From the NCBI GenBank assembly GCA_902651635.1, contig CACRSC010000084.1:727103-788569 (forward strand): a DNA stretch of 61,467 nt, given 5' to 3'. The notes under the pieces are model-generated. The model saw nothing but the letters and a program-made list of their open reading frames with translations. It searched no databases and was not told where the DNA came from. Of the stretch, positions 21,035 to 32,779 are shown piece after piece. Both the position numbers and the translations under genes were made by a program. How positions within the stretch are numbered: the first letter of the stretch is position 1; each line of letters opens with the position of its first letter. The DNA comes from Mastigamoeba balamuthi. Its lineage: Eukaryota; Evosea; Mastigamoebida; Mastigamoebidae.

Positions 21035-24000
21035 ATGGAGGACACGGACGAGCTGTCGCTGTCGCAGATCGACGCGCACGAGGCCGCGTCGGCGCGGCAG
21101 CAGCGGCGGGAGGAGGACGAGGACGCCGAGGACGCCGAGGACGACACGGCGGCGCCGGCGCTGGAGCTCGTCGACGCCTCGGCGGACCTCGGCGACGACC
21201 CCGGCGACGCCGACATGGACGGCGGCGTGCCCGCGACGGTCCCCACGGCGTCGCCGAGCCTCGAGCACGCGGAGATGGGTCCGCCGGCGCCCCCTCAGAC
21301 GGCCGTTCCCTGTTTTGATATCGGGGGGCGGTGGATATTTCGCGGCAAAAATCAACTGAGCGGCACGCGGGGAATCTGACACTGAACCCCCTCTCCTCCT
21401 CCCTCCTGCCCACAGGCACCATCGAGAAGGTGGAGCTCGAGAACTTCATGTGCCACCGCTACCTCGAGATCGAGTTCTGCCCCAACGTCAACTTCCTCGT
21501 CGGCGACAACGGCAGTGCGTGCCCCCCCCCTCCACTGGCCCCCTCTGTTCGCTGAGCCGCCCGTTCCTCGCCAGGCGGCAAGAGCGCCGTGCTCGTGGGC
21601 ATCGCGATGTGCCTGGGCAGCAAGGCGATGTTCACGGCGCGTGCGCACAGCGTCAAGGACCTGATCCGCGAGGGCGCGCAGTGGGCCAAGGTGAGCGTGC
21701 GGCTGCGCAACAGGGGCGCGGAGGCCTACATGCCCCACGCCTACGGCAGCTCCATCGTCGTCGAGCGCCGCTGGACGCGCGACGGCGGCACGACCTACAA
21801 GCTGCGCGGCGCCTCGGGCAAGACGGTGGCCACGGGCATGGGGCCCCTGCGGGCCATCCTCGACCACTACGGCATACAGATCGGCAACCCCTGCGTGCTG
21901 CTCATGCAGGTGAGCCCATCCATCCAATGCCACTGCGTGGCAGGTTGAGAGGAGTGGGTGGGAGGGGGGGCTCGCTGCTGTGCTGCTGCTGGGTGCTTGC
22001 CGATAGTCACACGGTGGTTGCATGGCGCGCACAGGACACGGCCAAGCAGTTCCTGTTTGCCGAGGGACCCAAGAAGAAGTACGAGTTCTTCCTCAAGGCA
22101 ACGATGCTCGAGACCATTGCCACCGACTACGCCAGCGTCTCGCGCGACAAGGAGACCATGGAGGGCGTCCTGACGCGCAAGGAGGAGGCGCGCAGCTCCA
22201 TTCATAAGTGAGAGAGCGCCTGCGCGGCTGACAGCGCATGCCCCTCCCTGCCTCCATCGCAGCTGCTGCCCGACATGGAGAGGCAGGTGCAGACGCTGCA
22301 CCAGGAGATACAGGACCTGCAGCAGCTGCGGCAGCTGGCGTCGGAGATCGACGACCTCAAGAACAGGCTTGCGTGGGCGTGGGTCGTCCAGCAGCAGAAG
22401 GCCGTCACCAAGGCCGAGGAGCGCCTCACCGCTGCGGCGTCTGAGGTGGCCAAGGCCCAGAAGGAGATAGATACTGCAGAGGTCCGTTTGCCCTGCGCTT
22501 GCCGTGTCTCACCTTCCCCTGATGCAGAAAACTAAGGGATCCGTCGAGGGCGACATGGAGCAGCTCACAGCGGTTCTGACTGAGACGAAAGAGCGCGTCA
22601 AGGCAGCTGAAGCGAGGAAGGCATCTGCTGAGGCTGAGCTGGCCTCCCGCCGCAGGGAGGCGTCAACACACCAGGTCAGAAGCCAGAGAGCCAGCAATGC
22701 TTGTCTCACGGGGGTCTGCAGGCACGCGAGCGGGACCTCACAAAGAGGTGCGACCAGAAGAAGAACCAGCAGCGCCTGCTGGCGCAGAACATAGCAGAGG
22801 CCAGGAAGCGGAGCGCAGACCAGATCTCCAAGGAGAAGGAGGAACGCCTGGCCCTGATCGAGGAGCGCAAGGCACAGCTCGCAGAGCTGCAGGAGCAGTT
22901 CCGCCAAGTGCGCCGCCTCCTCCCCCCCGCCCTGCGCGAGCTAACGCGGCCCACCAGGCAGAGGCCGACGTGACCAGGATGGAGACAGAGTCGCTCAAGG
23001 CCGGGGATGCCGTGCGGAAGGCCGAGGGGGAGATCTCTGATCTGCGCGGCAACATGTCGAGGGTCAGCGCGCAGATGCGCAGCTTCGAGGACCAGAAGCG
23101 CGACAGGCTGCGGTTCTTTGGCGAGAACATGTCGGCGCTGATGGAGGCCGTCAAGGGAGCGCAGAAGTCGGGGACCCTGCGCGGCCCTGTCATCGGCCCC
23201 CTGGGGCTCCACATCCGCCTCACAGACAACAAGTGGGCCACGGCGATCGAGACAGTTATCAGGAGAGAGGCACTGGCCTCTTTCGTCGTAAGCTGCAAGG
23301 AAGACCTGCACGCCCTCGACCAGATCATGCGCAAGTGTAACTGGCACGTGTCCCACGTCCGCCGCTGCCTCACCGGCGCTGACTCGCGCGACCTCTTCTC
23401 CTCGCAGCCGCATACAGATTTACCAGCAGAGGTTCCGCGACCACATCTACGACATACGCAACGCACCGCCGTCGGACGTGCTTACCATTCAGAGAGCCGT
23501 CGAAGTCGACGTACAGCATCGCCTCAGGGGGCAGGGCTGAGGCGCTCACACTTTGCATTCAGGACCCAAATGTTATGAACGTGCTCATCGACCACTTCCA
23601 CGTCGAGGATATCGCCCTCGTGGAGGAGAGAGACGACGCAGACAAACTCATCCGGGCGCGCGTGCGTGGCGTCCGCGAGGTCTACACCGCCAACGGGTCG
23701 AGGATCTTTGAGAAGTGCGCACGCATCAGCTTGGCCGGCCCTCCTGAGCTCGCGCACTGACGACTGCTCTCTCCGCATCCAGGAACGGCTCTCTTGCGTT
23801 CTTCGGGGCGAGAGGTAAGCAGAACCGGTTCTTCGGCGTGGACCTGGACTCGAACATCAACGAGTGCAAGGAGCAGATCGAGGGCATGCAGGCGCGGCTG
23901 CCAGCGCTCGAGCAGGAGAAGAGGCGGCTGGAGCAGGAGAGGCATGATGGCGCTTCCAAGTTCAACGCAGCCAAGGTGCCCCGAATCGCCTCTACTCTTT

Positions 24001-25306
24001 CCACCTGGCGCTCACAGCACGGCGCTGCAGAGGAAAGCGCAGGCGATAAACCGCGAGTTGGCGCCCGTCAAGGCGGAGATCATGGAACTCGAGGCGGTCA
24101 AGGACGAGGACCCGCCAGACGTCTCGGAGATGGAGCAGCAGCTCGAGGTTCTGCGCGGGGAGACGGAGGCGATGGCCGGCGAGCTCGAGACGATACGGGC
24201 AGCCATTAAGGCGGCCGCCGAGAGCACCAGGCCGCAGCAGGAGGAGCTCAGCAGGCGCACGCAGGACCTCGAGAACGTCAACGACGAGCTCGAGATCGCG
24301 CAGAACAAGCTGCAGAAGGCTATCCTCGTACAGGAGACGCACGAGAAGCGCATCGCGGCGGCGAGGGAGAAGCGGGACAGGATGCAGGAGACGCAGCTGC
24401 GCGCAACGGACGCGCTGCAGAAGCAGCAGGAGGAGCTCGACAGAAGAAAGCTCGTGGCCCGGGAGATCTACGCCGAGGAGCTCGAGCCTGATGAGCCGCC
24501 CGAGCAGCTGGACAAGCAGATCAGGTCGCTCGAGGCGCACCTCGAGAAGCAGCGCGAGGGCAAGACGCGCGAGATCGAGGACGTGCAGCGCGAGTTTGAC
24601 GAGGCGCAGCAGAGGCTCGACTCAACGCGTGCCAAGTGCTGCACGGCGCGCGAGATCATCGAGGAGTTTAACGCGATGCTCCGCGACCGGCGGGACCGCT
24701 GGAGCAAGTTCCTCAAGTCGATCACCAACAGGACGCGCTACACGTTCAACGGCGCGCTGCTGCAGAAGGGGTACTCGGGCGACATCGAGATCAACCACAA
24801 GGAGAAGACGATCAACATCACCGTCGTCATGGGCAAGTCCAACTTCTCGGACCAGGGCGCGCGCGTCGTCAAGGACACGCGGACGCTCTCGGGGGGCGAG
24901 CGGTCGTTCTCGACGGTGGCGCTGCTCGTGTCGCTGTGGGAGGCCATCGAGAGCCCCTTTTGCGCGATGGACGAGTTCGACGTCTTCATGGACTCGGTCA
25001 ACAGGCAGGTCAGCGTCAAGCTGCTGCTCGAGTTTGCTCGCGTGTACCGCAACCGCCAGTACATCTTCATCTCTCCGCAGTCGGACCTGTGCGTCTGCGT
25101 CTCCGGTCTCTCCCCTTTCTCAGAACCTTGGGGCCTTGCTGACACGTGGTGGCCGCCGCAGGGGGATACAAGCATCGCCCACAGTGAAGATCATCCGATT
25201 GAAGGCGCCAGAGAGAGACCAGAGCATTATACAGTTCCACAATCGAGCGCACTCGCCCTCGCCAGCACCTGAGTCGTCACCCCAAGACGACCCCTTCCGC
25301 GCATAG
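21035..25306 (+). CDS. SMC6: Structural maintenance of chromosomes protein 6
   Basis: ATPase subunit of the SMC5/6 DNA-repair complex. The start is at ATG 21035, followed by an acidic tail of ~90 residues. The head begins TIEKVELENFMCHRYLEIEF; Walker A (GDNGSGKSAVL) is completed only after the intron ending at 21574. VLLMQDTAKQFLF is the Q-loop region. Long coiled coils flank an SMC6-type hinge (IGPLGLHIRLTDNKWATAIE, then QQRFRDHIYDIRNAPPSDV). The C-terminal head has the signature LSGGERSFSTVALL, Walker B FCAMDEFDVFMDSVNR, and the SMC6-typical end with FHNRAH at the tag stop 25304-25306. About 12 introns; most joints are clean GT-AG. The joint near 22208 is ambiguous, because the acceptor that keeps frame ends GAG. 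Length about 1,050-1,100 residues, normal for the family. Confidence 0.92.
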
Positions 25307-25946
25307 CAACACAATACTCTCATGCACGTTTGTATGCCGGTTTCTGCATCGAGCACATTGTATGTCATTTGATGTTGTCCGCGGCGTGGATTATCGACGA
25401 GGGGGACAAGGCACCGAGTGCTGCTGTACGCCAAGGACGTTTCGGTGCTACAACGCTGTCCGCGGTTCGAGCACACTCATGGACGGCAAGCCCTAAGGTG
25501 GCTCGTATTCCTATGCATGTGGCCTACAGGCTCCGGACAGTTGCGCAGTGCCCGCGTGGGGGACGAGCCCTGTGGCCATCGGTGTACAACAATGTCGCCA
25601 GTGCCGTAGCATGATTGTCCTCAGTTCACTTGGCAGAAAACAACTGTGGATCGTTGTAACAGGAAGCACATATGCTGTGGAACTCATGTGCGATTTGCGG
25701 AAGTTGTCAACGGCGTCTGTGGAGTGCCGCAGGCCCGAGCTAGTGTAGCACCGATCTTCATTTCGCCAGATTCCCTTCGCTACGCTACACGCCAGCTTTC
25801 ATATCTGTGAGGCGCACACGTAAAACGATCACAAAAAACCACCCAGAAAAAGCAGCACCGCCCCAAAAGCAGCGCCAAAGGGCCTCCCCCTCCCTCCCAC
25901 CCTCGGTGCCACCACCCGCCACCCACCCGCCTCTGCGCCGCCCACC
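25307..25946. other. Intergenic region
   Basis: No supported gene. The last ~100 bases are C-rich leader of the gene starting at 25947. Confidence 0.4.
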
Positions 25947-28900
25947 ATGATGTCCGCCGACATGTCGCCCGCACGCCGCGCCCGGAGCAGCGCGCGCCGG
26001 CAGCAGCAGGCGATGGGGCTGCCGCTGCCCGACTCGACGCCCCCGCCGCCGCTGGCGCGCACGCGGCCGCCGGCGCCCGCGCAGGTCGTCACGCCGCCGC
26101 CGGCGCTGGGGGGCGCCAGGCGCGCGCAGGCGCCGCCGTACGCGAGCGAGCCGCGCGTGCCGACGTGGCGCCGCACGCGCTACGACGACGACGAGCTCGA
26201 CACGTCGTTCGCGGCGACGTACGAGGTACCCGGAGCCCTCAGATCGCGATATTCTTTATTTTCCCGATCCCGCCCCGTAATCTCTGACCGCCCGTGTGCG
26301 CGCGCGTGTGCCCGCGACCCCCCGGGACAGTGCGAGGCCCAGGAGTACGCGTCGTCGATCAGGGGCATCGACCGCGAGATCGGGTATATCGAGAGGTGCG
26401 GGCGGAACACGTCTCCCAAATTCGGGTTTTCTCAATTGAACGCCAATTCGATTCGAGTTCTCAAAAATTGAATTCCGCCCGCGCAGGAGGCGCGAGGAGC
26501 TCGAGCGCCTGCGCAACTCGTACGCGGACCTCGCGTACTCGACGCGCCGCGCGGCGTCGTTCCTGGACGCGCCGTCGCCGCGCTACCGCGCCGCCGACAC
26601 GTGGGACTCGCGCCTCTCGGCGTCGGCGTCGGCGCGGGCCACCGCCGGCGGGCGCCGCAAGGCCACGTCACCGCGGGCCCCGCCCCCCGTGCCGCCCAAC
26701 AGCGCCGCGCGGTACCGCGAGTACCGCACGCGGCTGGACGAGGAGCGCGAGGCAGCCGAGGCCGAGGCCCGCGAGGCCGACCGCCGCGCCGCAGAGGAGG
26801 CGCAGGCGCAGGCGCAGCAGCTCCAGCAGATGCAGCAGCTCCAGCAGCTCCAGCAGCAGCGGGAGGAGCAGCAGGGCGGGGAGCAGCAGGGGTGGGGCGA
26901 CGAGGTGCAGCTGCACGGGGAGCTGCAGGCGCAGCTGCGCGAGATACACGACGTGCAGTCGCGCGTGGACCACCTGCGCAGCCTGCTGAGGGAGACGGAG
27001 AACACGGTGCGCAACGCCCAGGGCGCGGTCGTCGCGGCCCGCGAGCGCCAGGGCCCCGACGACGGCGGCGACGAGGACGACCTCGCGGACGAGGACGCGG
27101 ACGAGGACGAGGACGAGGACGACGAGCAGCTGCAGCTGCAGCAGCAGCAGCTGGCGGGCGACGAGGAGGACGCTGACGACGACGACCTCGCGGCGCGGAC
27201 GGCGGAGATACTCGAGAAGAGCCGCCTGCGCGTGGCCAGCGCGGCCAACATCCGCAAGGAGGTCAAGGACGTGCTCGAGTACGCGCGCGTGGCGATGGTC
27301 GAGGGCCAGACCTCGTTTGTGGTGCCGCTCTTCGAGCGCCTGCTCGCGCTCACCGACACGGAGCTGCCCGCCGTCTCCGAGGGCCTCCTGCGCGCTCTGC
27401 CCGAGGTCCCCGCCGTCGCTCCGGCCACGGCCGCCGCTGGCGCTGCTGGCGGCCCTGCGTGCGTGCTCAGCGCCCCGACGCCTGTGAAGAGGGCGTCGAC
27501 GTCGCTCTCGCCGACGCCCACGAAGCCGAAGCTGGGCCCCACGCCGTCGAGGGCCAGGCCCGCCGAGGTCGACGACGCGGCCGTGCTCGCACGCGCGCAG
27601 CAACAGCAGCAGCAGCAGGAGGGGTACGGGGCGTCGCTGTTCAGGCGCGCCGAGGCCGCGGAGGCCGCCGAGATCGAGGACGGCGAGGGCGTCGACATCA
27701 GCAAGGAGGAGCTCGACGCGCTGGCCCGCGAGCACAACGGCGACATCATCAGCATCGAGATCGTCGAGCGCAGGCTCGAGCTGCACCTGCTGTCGCTCGC
27801 CAGCGCGGGCGGGCCCGGCGGGCGCCACCGCGCGCTGACCTCGCGCGACTGCGAGTCGCTGGCGGCGTTCGTCATCGAGACGGTCGAGGCGCAGACGGTC
27901 GGCGACCGCTCGCTGTTGCCCGCTGTCGAGGCGGCCGTCCGCAAGTACGAGGGCAAGGACATCGCGCAGTCGCGCGAGGCGCTCGTGCACGACATCGACG
28001 ACCTGCTCTACGAGGAGCTCATCTTCAAGCGCGTCGCCCTCAAGGGATCGAGCTCCGAGTCCTCCCTGCAGCAGCAGCAGCAGCAGCAGCCCTCGCCGCA
28101 GCCCTCGCAGCCGGCGGCGTCGCAGCAGCGCCCGCTGCCCGCGTGCGCGGTGCCGACGTCGTTCATGCCGCACGGCGGCAACCGCATGCCCGGGTCGCCG
28201 ATGCACAGGGGCGACGCCGACAGCGAGGTCCTGTCGCGCGCAGCGACCAAGGGCAGCGAGTCGCTGCCGAGCGTCTCGGACAAGGAGTCGCTCGAGGAGG
28301 ACGACGGCACGGCGACGGGCCCCACTTCGGCGCGCGACGACTACGACGCGGACGACGTCGAGAGCAGCCACGAGATACGCATCGAGGACCTGCCGTTCCT
28401 CAACGTCGGCCGCGACGCGCGTGCAGCGCTCGCGCAGCGCTACCGCGACGAGCAGCTCGCCTCCACCTCCAAGTTCGCCGCCGGGGCAGCCGCCGCCGCC
28501 GTCGCTGCCGCGGCTGCCACGGCTGCCGGGGCCGGCGACGGGGACATCTTGCCGACGTCTGCGGCCCACGCGCCGCTCACAGACGTGAGCCACCGCCCCC
28601 CCACTTCGCTCCTCCCCCCCCGGAGCTCACGGACGTGAACTCAACTGAGCCGCTGGGCTCCAGCAAAAACTGAAGGAGTTCAAGGACATTGTACAGAGGG
28701 AACTCGACGTGCTCGAGGAGATGAGGCGCATGGCCGCGGAGGAGAGGGCCGTGGCTGCCACAGCGTCGCTGTCGAAGAGCCACCCGGCCGAGGAGCCCGC
28801 GCCCGAGAAGGCACAGCAGCAGCAGCAGCAGCAGCAGCCCTCCGCCCCCGCTGCTTCTGCGGCCCCGACCACCGACGCTCTCGCCGCGCCCACCGCGGAG

Positions 28901-29113
28901 CCCGTTGCTCAGCAGAGCCCGTCGTCCTCCGATGCACAGACTGCGGAGGTAGCCCAGCAGCAGGCTGCAGCAGCGGGCGAGGCCGCGACTGCCGGCGATG
29001 CTGTGCAGGGGGCCCAGGAGTCAGCTCCTGCCCAACAGCAGAACGAGGCGGCGGCGGGGCAGACCGAGGCAGCGCCTGCAGTGGCGCCTGAGGCAACATC
29101 TGGCAGCAACTAG
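25947..29113 (+). CDS. Unrecognised coiled-coil protein with poly-Q, acidic and Ala/Gln-rich segments
   Basis: ATG at 25947 (MMSADMSPARRARSS). Introns: about 26227-26330, 26397-26486 and 28585-28662, all GT-AG with frame kept (TYE|CEAQEY, IER|RREELER, LTD|QKLKEF). Order: Arg/Pro-rich N-terminus; a helix with RYREYRTRLDEEREAAEAEA; a Gln-rich block (QQLQQMQQLQQLQQQ); a heptad helix (HDVQSRVDHLRSLLRETENT); an acidic run; a conserved-looking helical part (NIRKEVKDVLEYARVAMVEG, PLFERLLALTDTELP); poly-Q; a second helix (KEFKDIVQRELDVLEEMRRM); and a long A/Q/P/E-rich tail. No catalytic or membrane segment. About 1,000 residues. Could be a cytoskeletal or basal-body scaffold, but that is only a guess from the coiled coils. 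Confidence 0.7.
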
Positions 29114-29554
29114 GCTGGCCAGCTGTCGACACAAACAAACTTTGACAAATTTTCGGAGGGTTCGTTCCCATAAACTGCTTTCAAGATTGCATGTGCACGT
29201 GCAATCTTTCACAGGCCTCACATAGCGTGCTTTGATACGGCGTCTTTTATAAGACAGGAAGTTTGTCAACCTTGCTGTCAGATGCTGGACGCCAACATTC
29301 TCTCCTTCTTGCTTGGAGCCACCAAACCCTTTAGCGGAGTTTTGCTGCGCATCGTAACTCGTTGACAGAGGATAATCGAAAAGCAATTTGCCCTACCTTG
29401 ACCATTTTATTTAATCATAAATTAGTGCTGCATCTCATCTCTCCTGTCTACACTTGGTGGCCTACAAAGAGCATGATCATGAATAACAAGCATTATCTCT
29501 TCTCGAGATACTGCCTGATTTCGGACGATTTCTGTCCCGCAGCATAGCTGGCCC
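29114..29554. other. Intergenic region
   Basis: AT-rich relative to its neighbours; no ORF or RNA gene supported. Confidence 0.4.
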
Positions 29555-29824
29555 ATGGGCGGTATCTTCGACAAGTGCTCCACACCCCACGGAGCAGGCA
29601 CGGGCCCGAACGCCGCCCATCCTGCAAGCAGCGGAGGCAGCGCGAGGGGCGGGTACGAGTTCGGGAACAACAGGCAGTACGAGGGGCAGGCGGGCATCCC
29701 CCCTCCGGCCGCGCAGCCCTCGTACCCGCCCCCGGCCTACGACGCCGCGCCTCCGCCGCAGCAGCAGCCGTACGGGTACGGGTACCCTCCACCGTCGCAG
29801 CAGGCCTACCAGGGCTACCAGTAA
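29555..29824 (+). CDS. Small Pro/Tyr/Gln/Gly-rich protein, possibly lipidated
   Basis: Single exon of 89 codons. It starts MGGIFDKCS, where Gly2 and Cys8 could be acylated, though the residue at position 6 (Asp) is poor for N-myristoylation. It then becomes low-complexity: QPSYPPPAYDAAPPPQQQPY and GYGYPPPSQQAYQGYQ at the end. Such PxYPPxAY tails occur in proteins that bind ALG-2/penta-EF-hand or WW domains. No other domain. The stop at 29822 lies 210 bp before the stop of the convergent RING/vWA gene. Confidence 0.6.
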   Translation: MGGIFDKCSTPHGAGTGPNAAHPASSGGSARGGYEFGNNRQYEGQAGIPPPAAQPSYPPPAYDAAPPPQQQPYGYGYPPPSQQAYQGYQ

Positions 29825-30032
29825 GGCCGCGGTTTTTCTCCAATAATAGCACTGCGCAGTTCATGTTTTCCTGAACTCCGCTGATATTGCGCATTCAATT
29901 GCCTTCGGAACGATCTACCCCAGTATTTGGCTTGACAAAAAAGGTCGCTAAATACATCTAACTGCTCAGACTTGGGTGTTTCTTACCAGAGTAGAGTGTA
30001 CATTGGAGGCTGCCTGGGCACGGCGGTACGCG

Positions 30033-32620
30033 TCACGGTAGGGGCTGCTGGGAGGGAGGCGGGGGCAGCGGGGGCAGCGTGGACGAGATGGCGCGGGCCC
30101 TGCCGAGGGTGGTGCAGAGGGCGACGTAGTCGGCCCTGCGCGGCGTCATGTAGAGCCGCGAGGCGTGCAGCCCCGAGGCCGTCGACCTCTGCTGCGCGTG
30201 CTGCATCGTGCAGCTGATCAGCAGCGCCGACACGTCCTCCGCGCCCACGCGCTCCCACATGGCCCGCAGGTCCCCGATGACGGCGACGCAGAGCGGGCGC
30301 AGCAGCAGCGGCGACGCCGTCACGCTGTTGATCTGCCGGCTGAGCACCGAGCGCGCGGCCTCGGCCTCGCCGGCGGCCAGGAACTGCAGCACCGCCTTGA
30401 CCGACGCCACAAACTCGCAGCGCAGCAGCTGCTCCGCCAGCTCCTCGCTCGGCGGCCCCTCGGCCACGCGCTGCTCCGCGGGCCTCTCGATGGCCAGCGC
30501 CCCGCCCGAGGCCGACGGCGGCCCCTGCATGGGCCCCGCGACCGTCACCTGCACCGCCGCCATCTCCTGCGGGGGCCCGAGTGAGAGGCGTGGATGCGGC
30601 CAGGAGGCGTGCCATGGGGGCGGCCAGCGGGTGCGGGAGCGCGGGGACGCTGAGGGTGACGAGGATGCACTTGCGCTCGCCCTCGAGGAGGTCGGGGATG
30701 CAGACGCGGGCAGAGGGCTGCGGGCCCTGCGCGTAGACGGCGGCGGGGAACGAGCGGACGGCCTGCAGCTGGCACGGGGGCACCGGGGCGACGGCGACCT
30801 CGATGCCCTGCGCCGCGACCGTCAGGACGCCGCCGAGCACGGATGCCACGGCCTCGCCGAGGTCGCCGCCGGCGTCGACGGGCGTGTACATGCCGCCGCA
30901 GAGCGACGAGAGCGACGAGAGCAGGTGCGCGTCGTGCGAGGCCCCGTAGCCGAACGTGTTGAGGCTGCACCACTGCGGCAGCACACCGCGGATGTGCGCC
31001 CGGGCCAGCGCCGCGATGTCCGCGCCCTTGCGCAGCGTGTCGGGCGACGCCGACAGCACAAACACCGACGACGTGCACGCGCACGCGGGCCTCTGCTCCC
31101 TCGGTGTGAACACCGACGACGCGCACAGCAGCGCGTTCCACAGCGCCGTCCCCTGCCCCGCCGTCTCCTGCTGCTTCCCCAGGGAGCCCGTCAGCACCGC
31201 GGAGAGGCGGCGGAGGGTCGCGCACGGACCTGTATGGGCGCAGAGAGGAGCTCGCGGAGGTGTGCCCGGCGCAGGTCGTCGACGGGCTGCAGGGGAAAGG
31301 CCGTGCGGGCGGTGCTGTCGAAGAGGACGACGCCCAGGCGGTCCCTGGGCCCGAGGTGGCTGGCGACGAGCAGCACGGCCTGCACAGAGGCCGTCTGCCA
31401 GCACGGCGCAGACCGCGCGGCAGCCCAGCTGCGGTCGACCGCGACGACGATGTCGGAGCAGCACGACATGCGCCCGGGGCTCTCTGGAGGCGGCGGCAGC
31501 CCCTCGATCGTGATCATCCCGATGACCGACCCGCCTGCAGCCAGTCACGCGGTCAGTCAGTCGGTCGGTCGAGGGTGTGCGGCAGGGTCTCCCGCATAGT
31601 CCCCGTTCACGGAACAAGTTCACACGGCATCCCGCCCCCACCCACCCTCTGGGCGGCCGGGGACCAGTGCACAGCGGCAATGCTCAGCATGGGGAGAGCA
31701 CCACTGTTTGGGGGGCCACATTGTGCCGGTGGACGCTGTGGCAGCAGTCACAGCAGCCAATCGCAACGCAACGCAGCGGACGCAGAGGGGGAGCAGCAGG
31801 CAGCGCTGCAGTCACAGCAGCCAATCGCAACGCAGCGGGAGCAGGGGGGGAGCAGCATGCAGTGCTGCAGTCACAGCAGCCAATCGCAACTCAACGCGCA
31901 ATGCAACGCAGCGGACGCGGAGAGGGAGCAGCAGGCAGCGCTGCCCCCACGCCGAAGGGGGGGCGAGCACCTTGGCTGAACACCATCTCGGGGGCGCTGG
32001 TCGCCAGCGCCACCGCGATGCTGCGGTGCCCCGGGTGCCCCGGGTGCGCCGACGTCGGCGCCGGCGGCGTGCGTGGCGGCGTGGCCGGCAGCGACGCCCC
32101 GGCGACCGCGAGCGCCAGCGGGCTCAGCGACCCCATCGACGCCCACCCCGCAGCCCCGGCCCCCGCGGGCGCCGACGGCACCGTCGGGCTCGAGTTCCTC
32201 CTGCGCCCGCCGCCCCGCCCGGCCCGCGCGCACTGCACTGCCGTCCACGAGGGCGAGCGCCGCCGCGGGCTGTGCGCGGGGCCCACCGGGGAGGCGCTGG
32301 CCGCCGGGCGCTCCACCAGCAGCAGCGGGGAGCTCCCCGCGGCGGAGGACTGCGGCGAGGCAGAGCCCGCGGACCTGCGCTGCGACGCGCAGAGCGGGCA
32401 CTCGCGCAGCTGGAAGATAGACGTATCTCTGAAGAGAGAGATATCCCGGGTGAGATATTTCTTGGATTCGGGGCCGGCCGCTCGCCCCGCACAGAAGGCA
32501 GCGGTAGTGGAAGACGTGGGAGCAGGCGGCGGTCAGGGTCTGCTCTGTGTGCAGCGGCGCGTGGCAGAACGCGCAGAGGCAGTCCTCGACGGCCTGCGTC
32601 TGCTGCGCCGGGGCGTCCAT
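30033..32620 (-). CDS. RING-H2 plus von Willebrand A domain protein (WAV3-like E3 ligase)
   Basis: Starts at ATG 32620 (MDAPAQQTQAVED). The RING-H2 finger is CAFCHAPL, CSHVFHYRCL, and after an intron (about 32426-32486) LRECPLC, giving C2...C-H-H-C...C2. A disordered Ser/Pro region follows, then a ~440-nt intron (about 31534-31956) containing three tandem repeats. The vWA domain begins DIVVAVDRSWAAA and continues LGPRDRLGVVLFDSTARTAF, LNTFGYGASHDAHLLSSLS and CGGMYTPVDAGGDLGEAVAS, the layout of plant WAV3-type proteins. The MIDAS triad DxSxS is replaced by DRSWA, so metal binding is doubtful unless a short intron lies there. The C-terminal ~180 residues are helical, ending PPPPSQQPLP. Confidence 0.7.
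31744..31942. repeat. Three intronic tandem repeats of ~59-76 bp
   Basis: Units begin at 31744, 31808 and 31867 with gcagtcacagcagccaatcg and end with agcaggcagcgct-like sequence. They differ by small internal indels. All lie in the large intron of the RING/vWA gene, and each carries a CCAAT word. Confidence 0.85.
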
Positions 32621-32779
32621 TTCCGCCGCTGCGCGCTTTTCTCTGCGAGATTCCGGGCAGGAAGCGGGAATCGGAATCTTGGTGCCCCCGAACATATCCC
32701 ACGCATTCTTTGAAATTGACAGAGCTACCAATTGAATATCAGCAGCAGAGCCCAGCAACTGAATTCGGTCATCTTGCCA

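Noticed and set aside
31744-31942. CRISPR-like array
   Set aside because: Only three units, unequal lengths with no unique spacers, in an intron of a eukaryotic gene.
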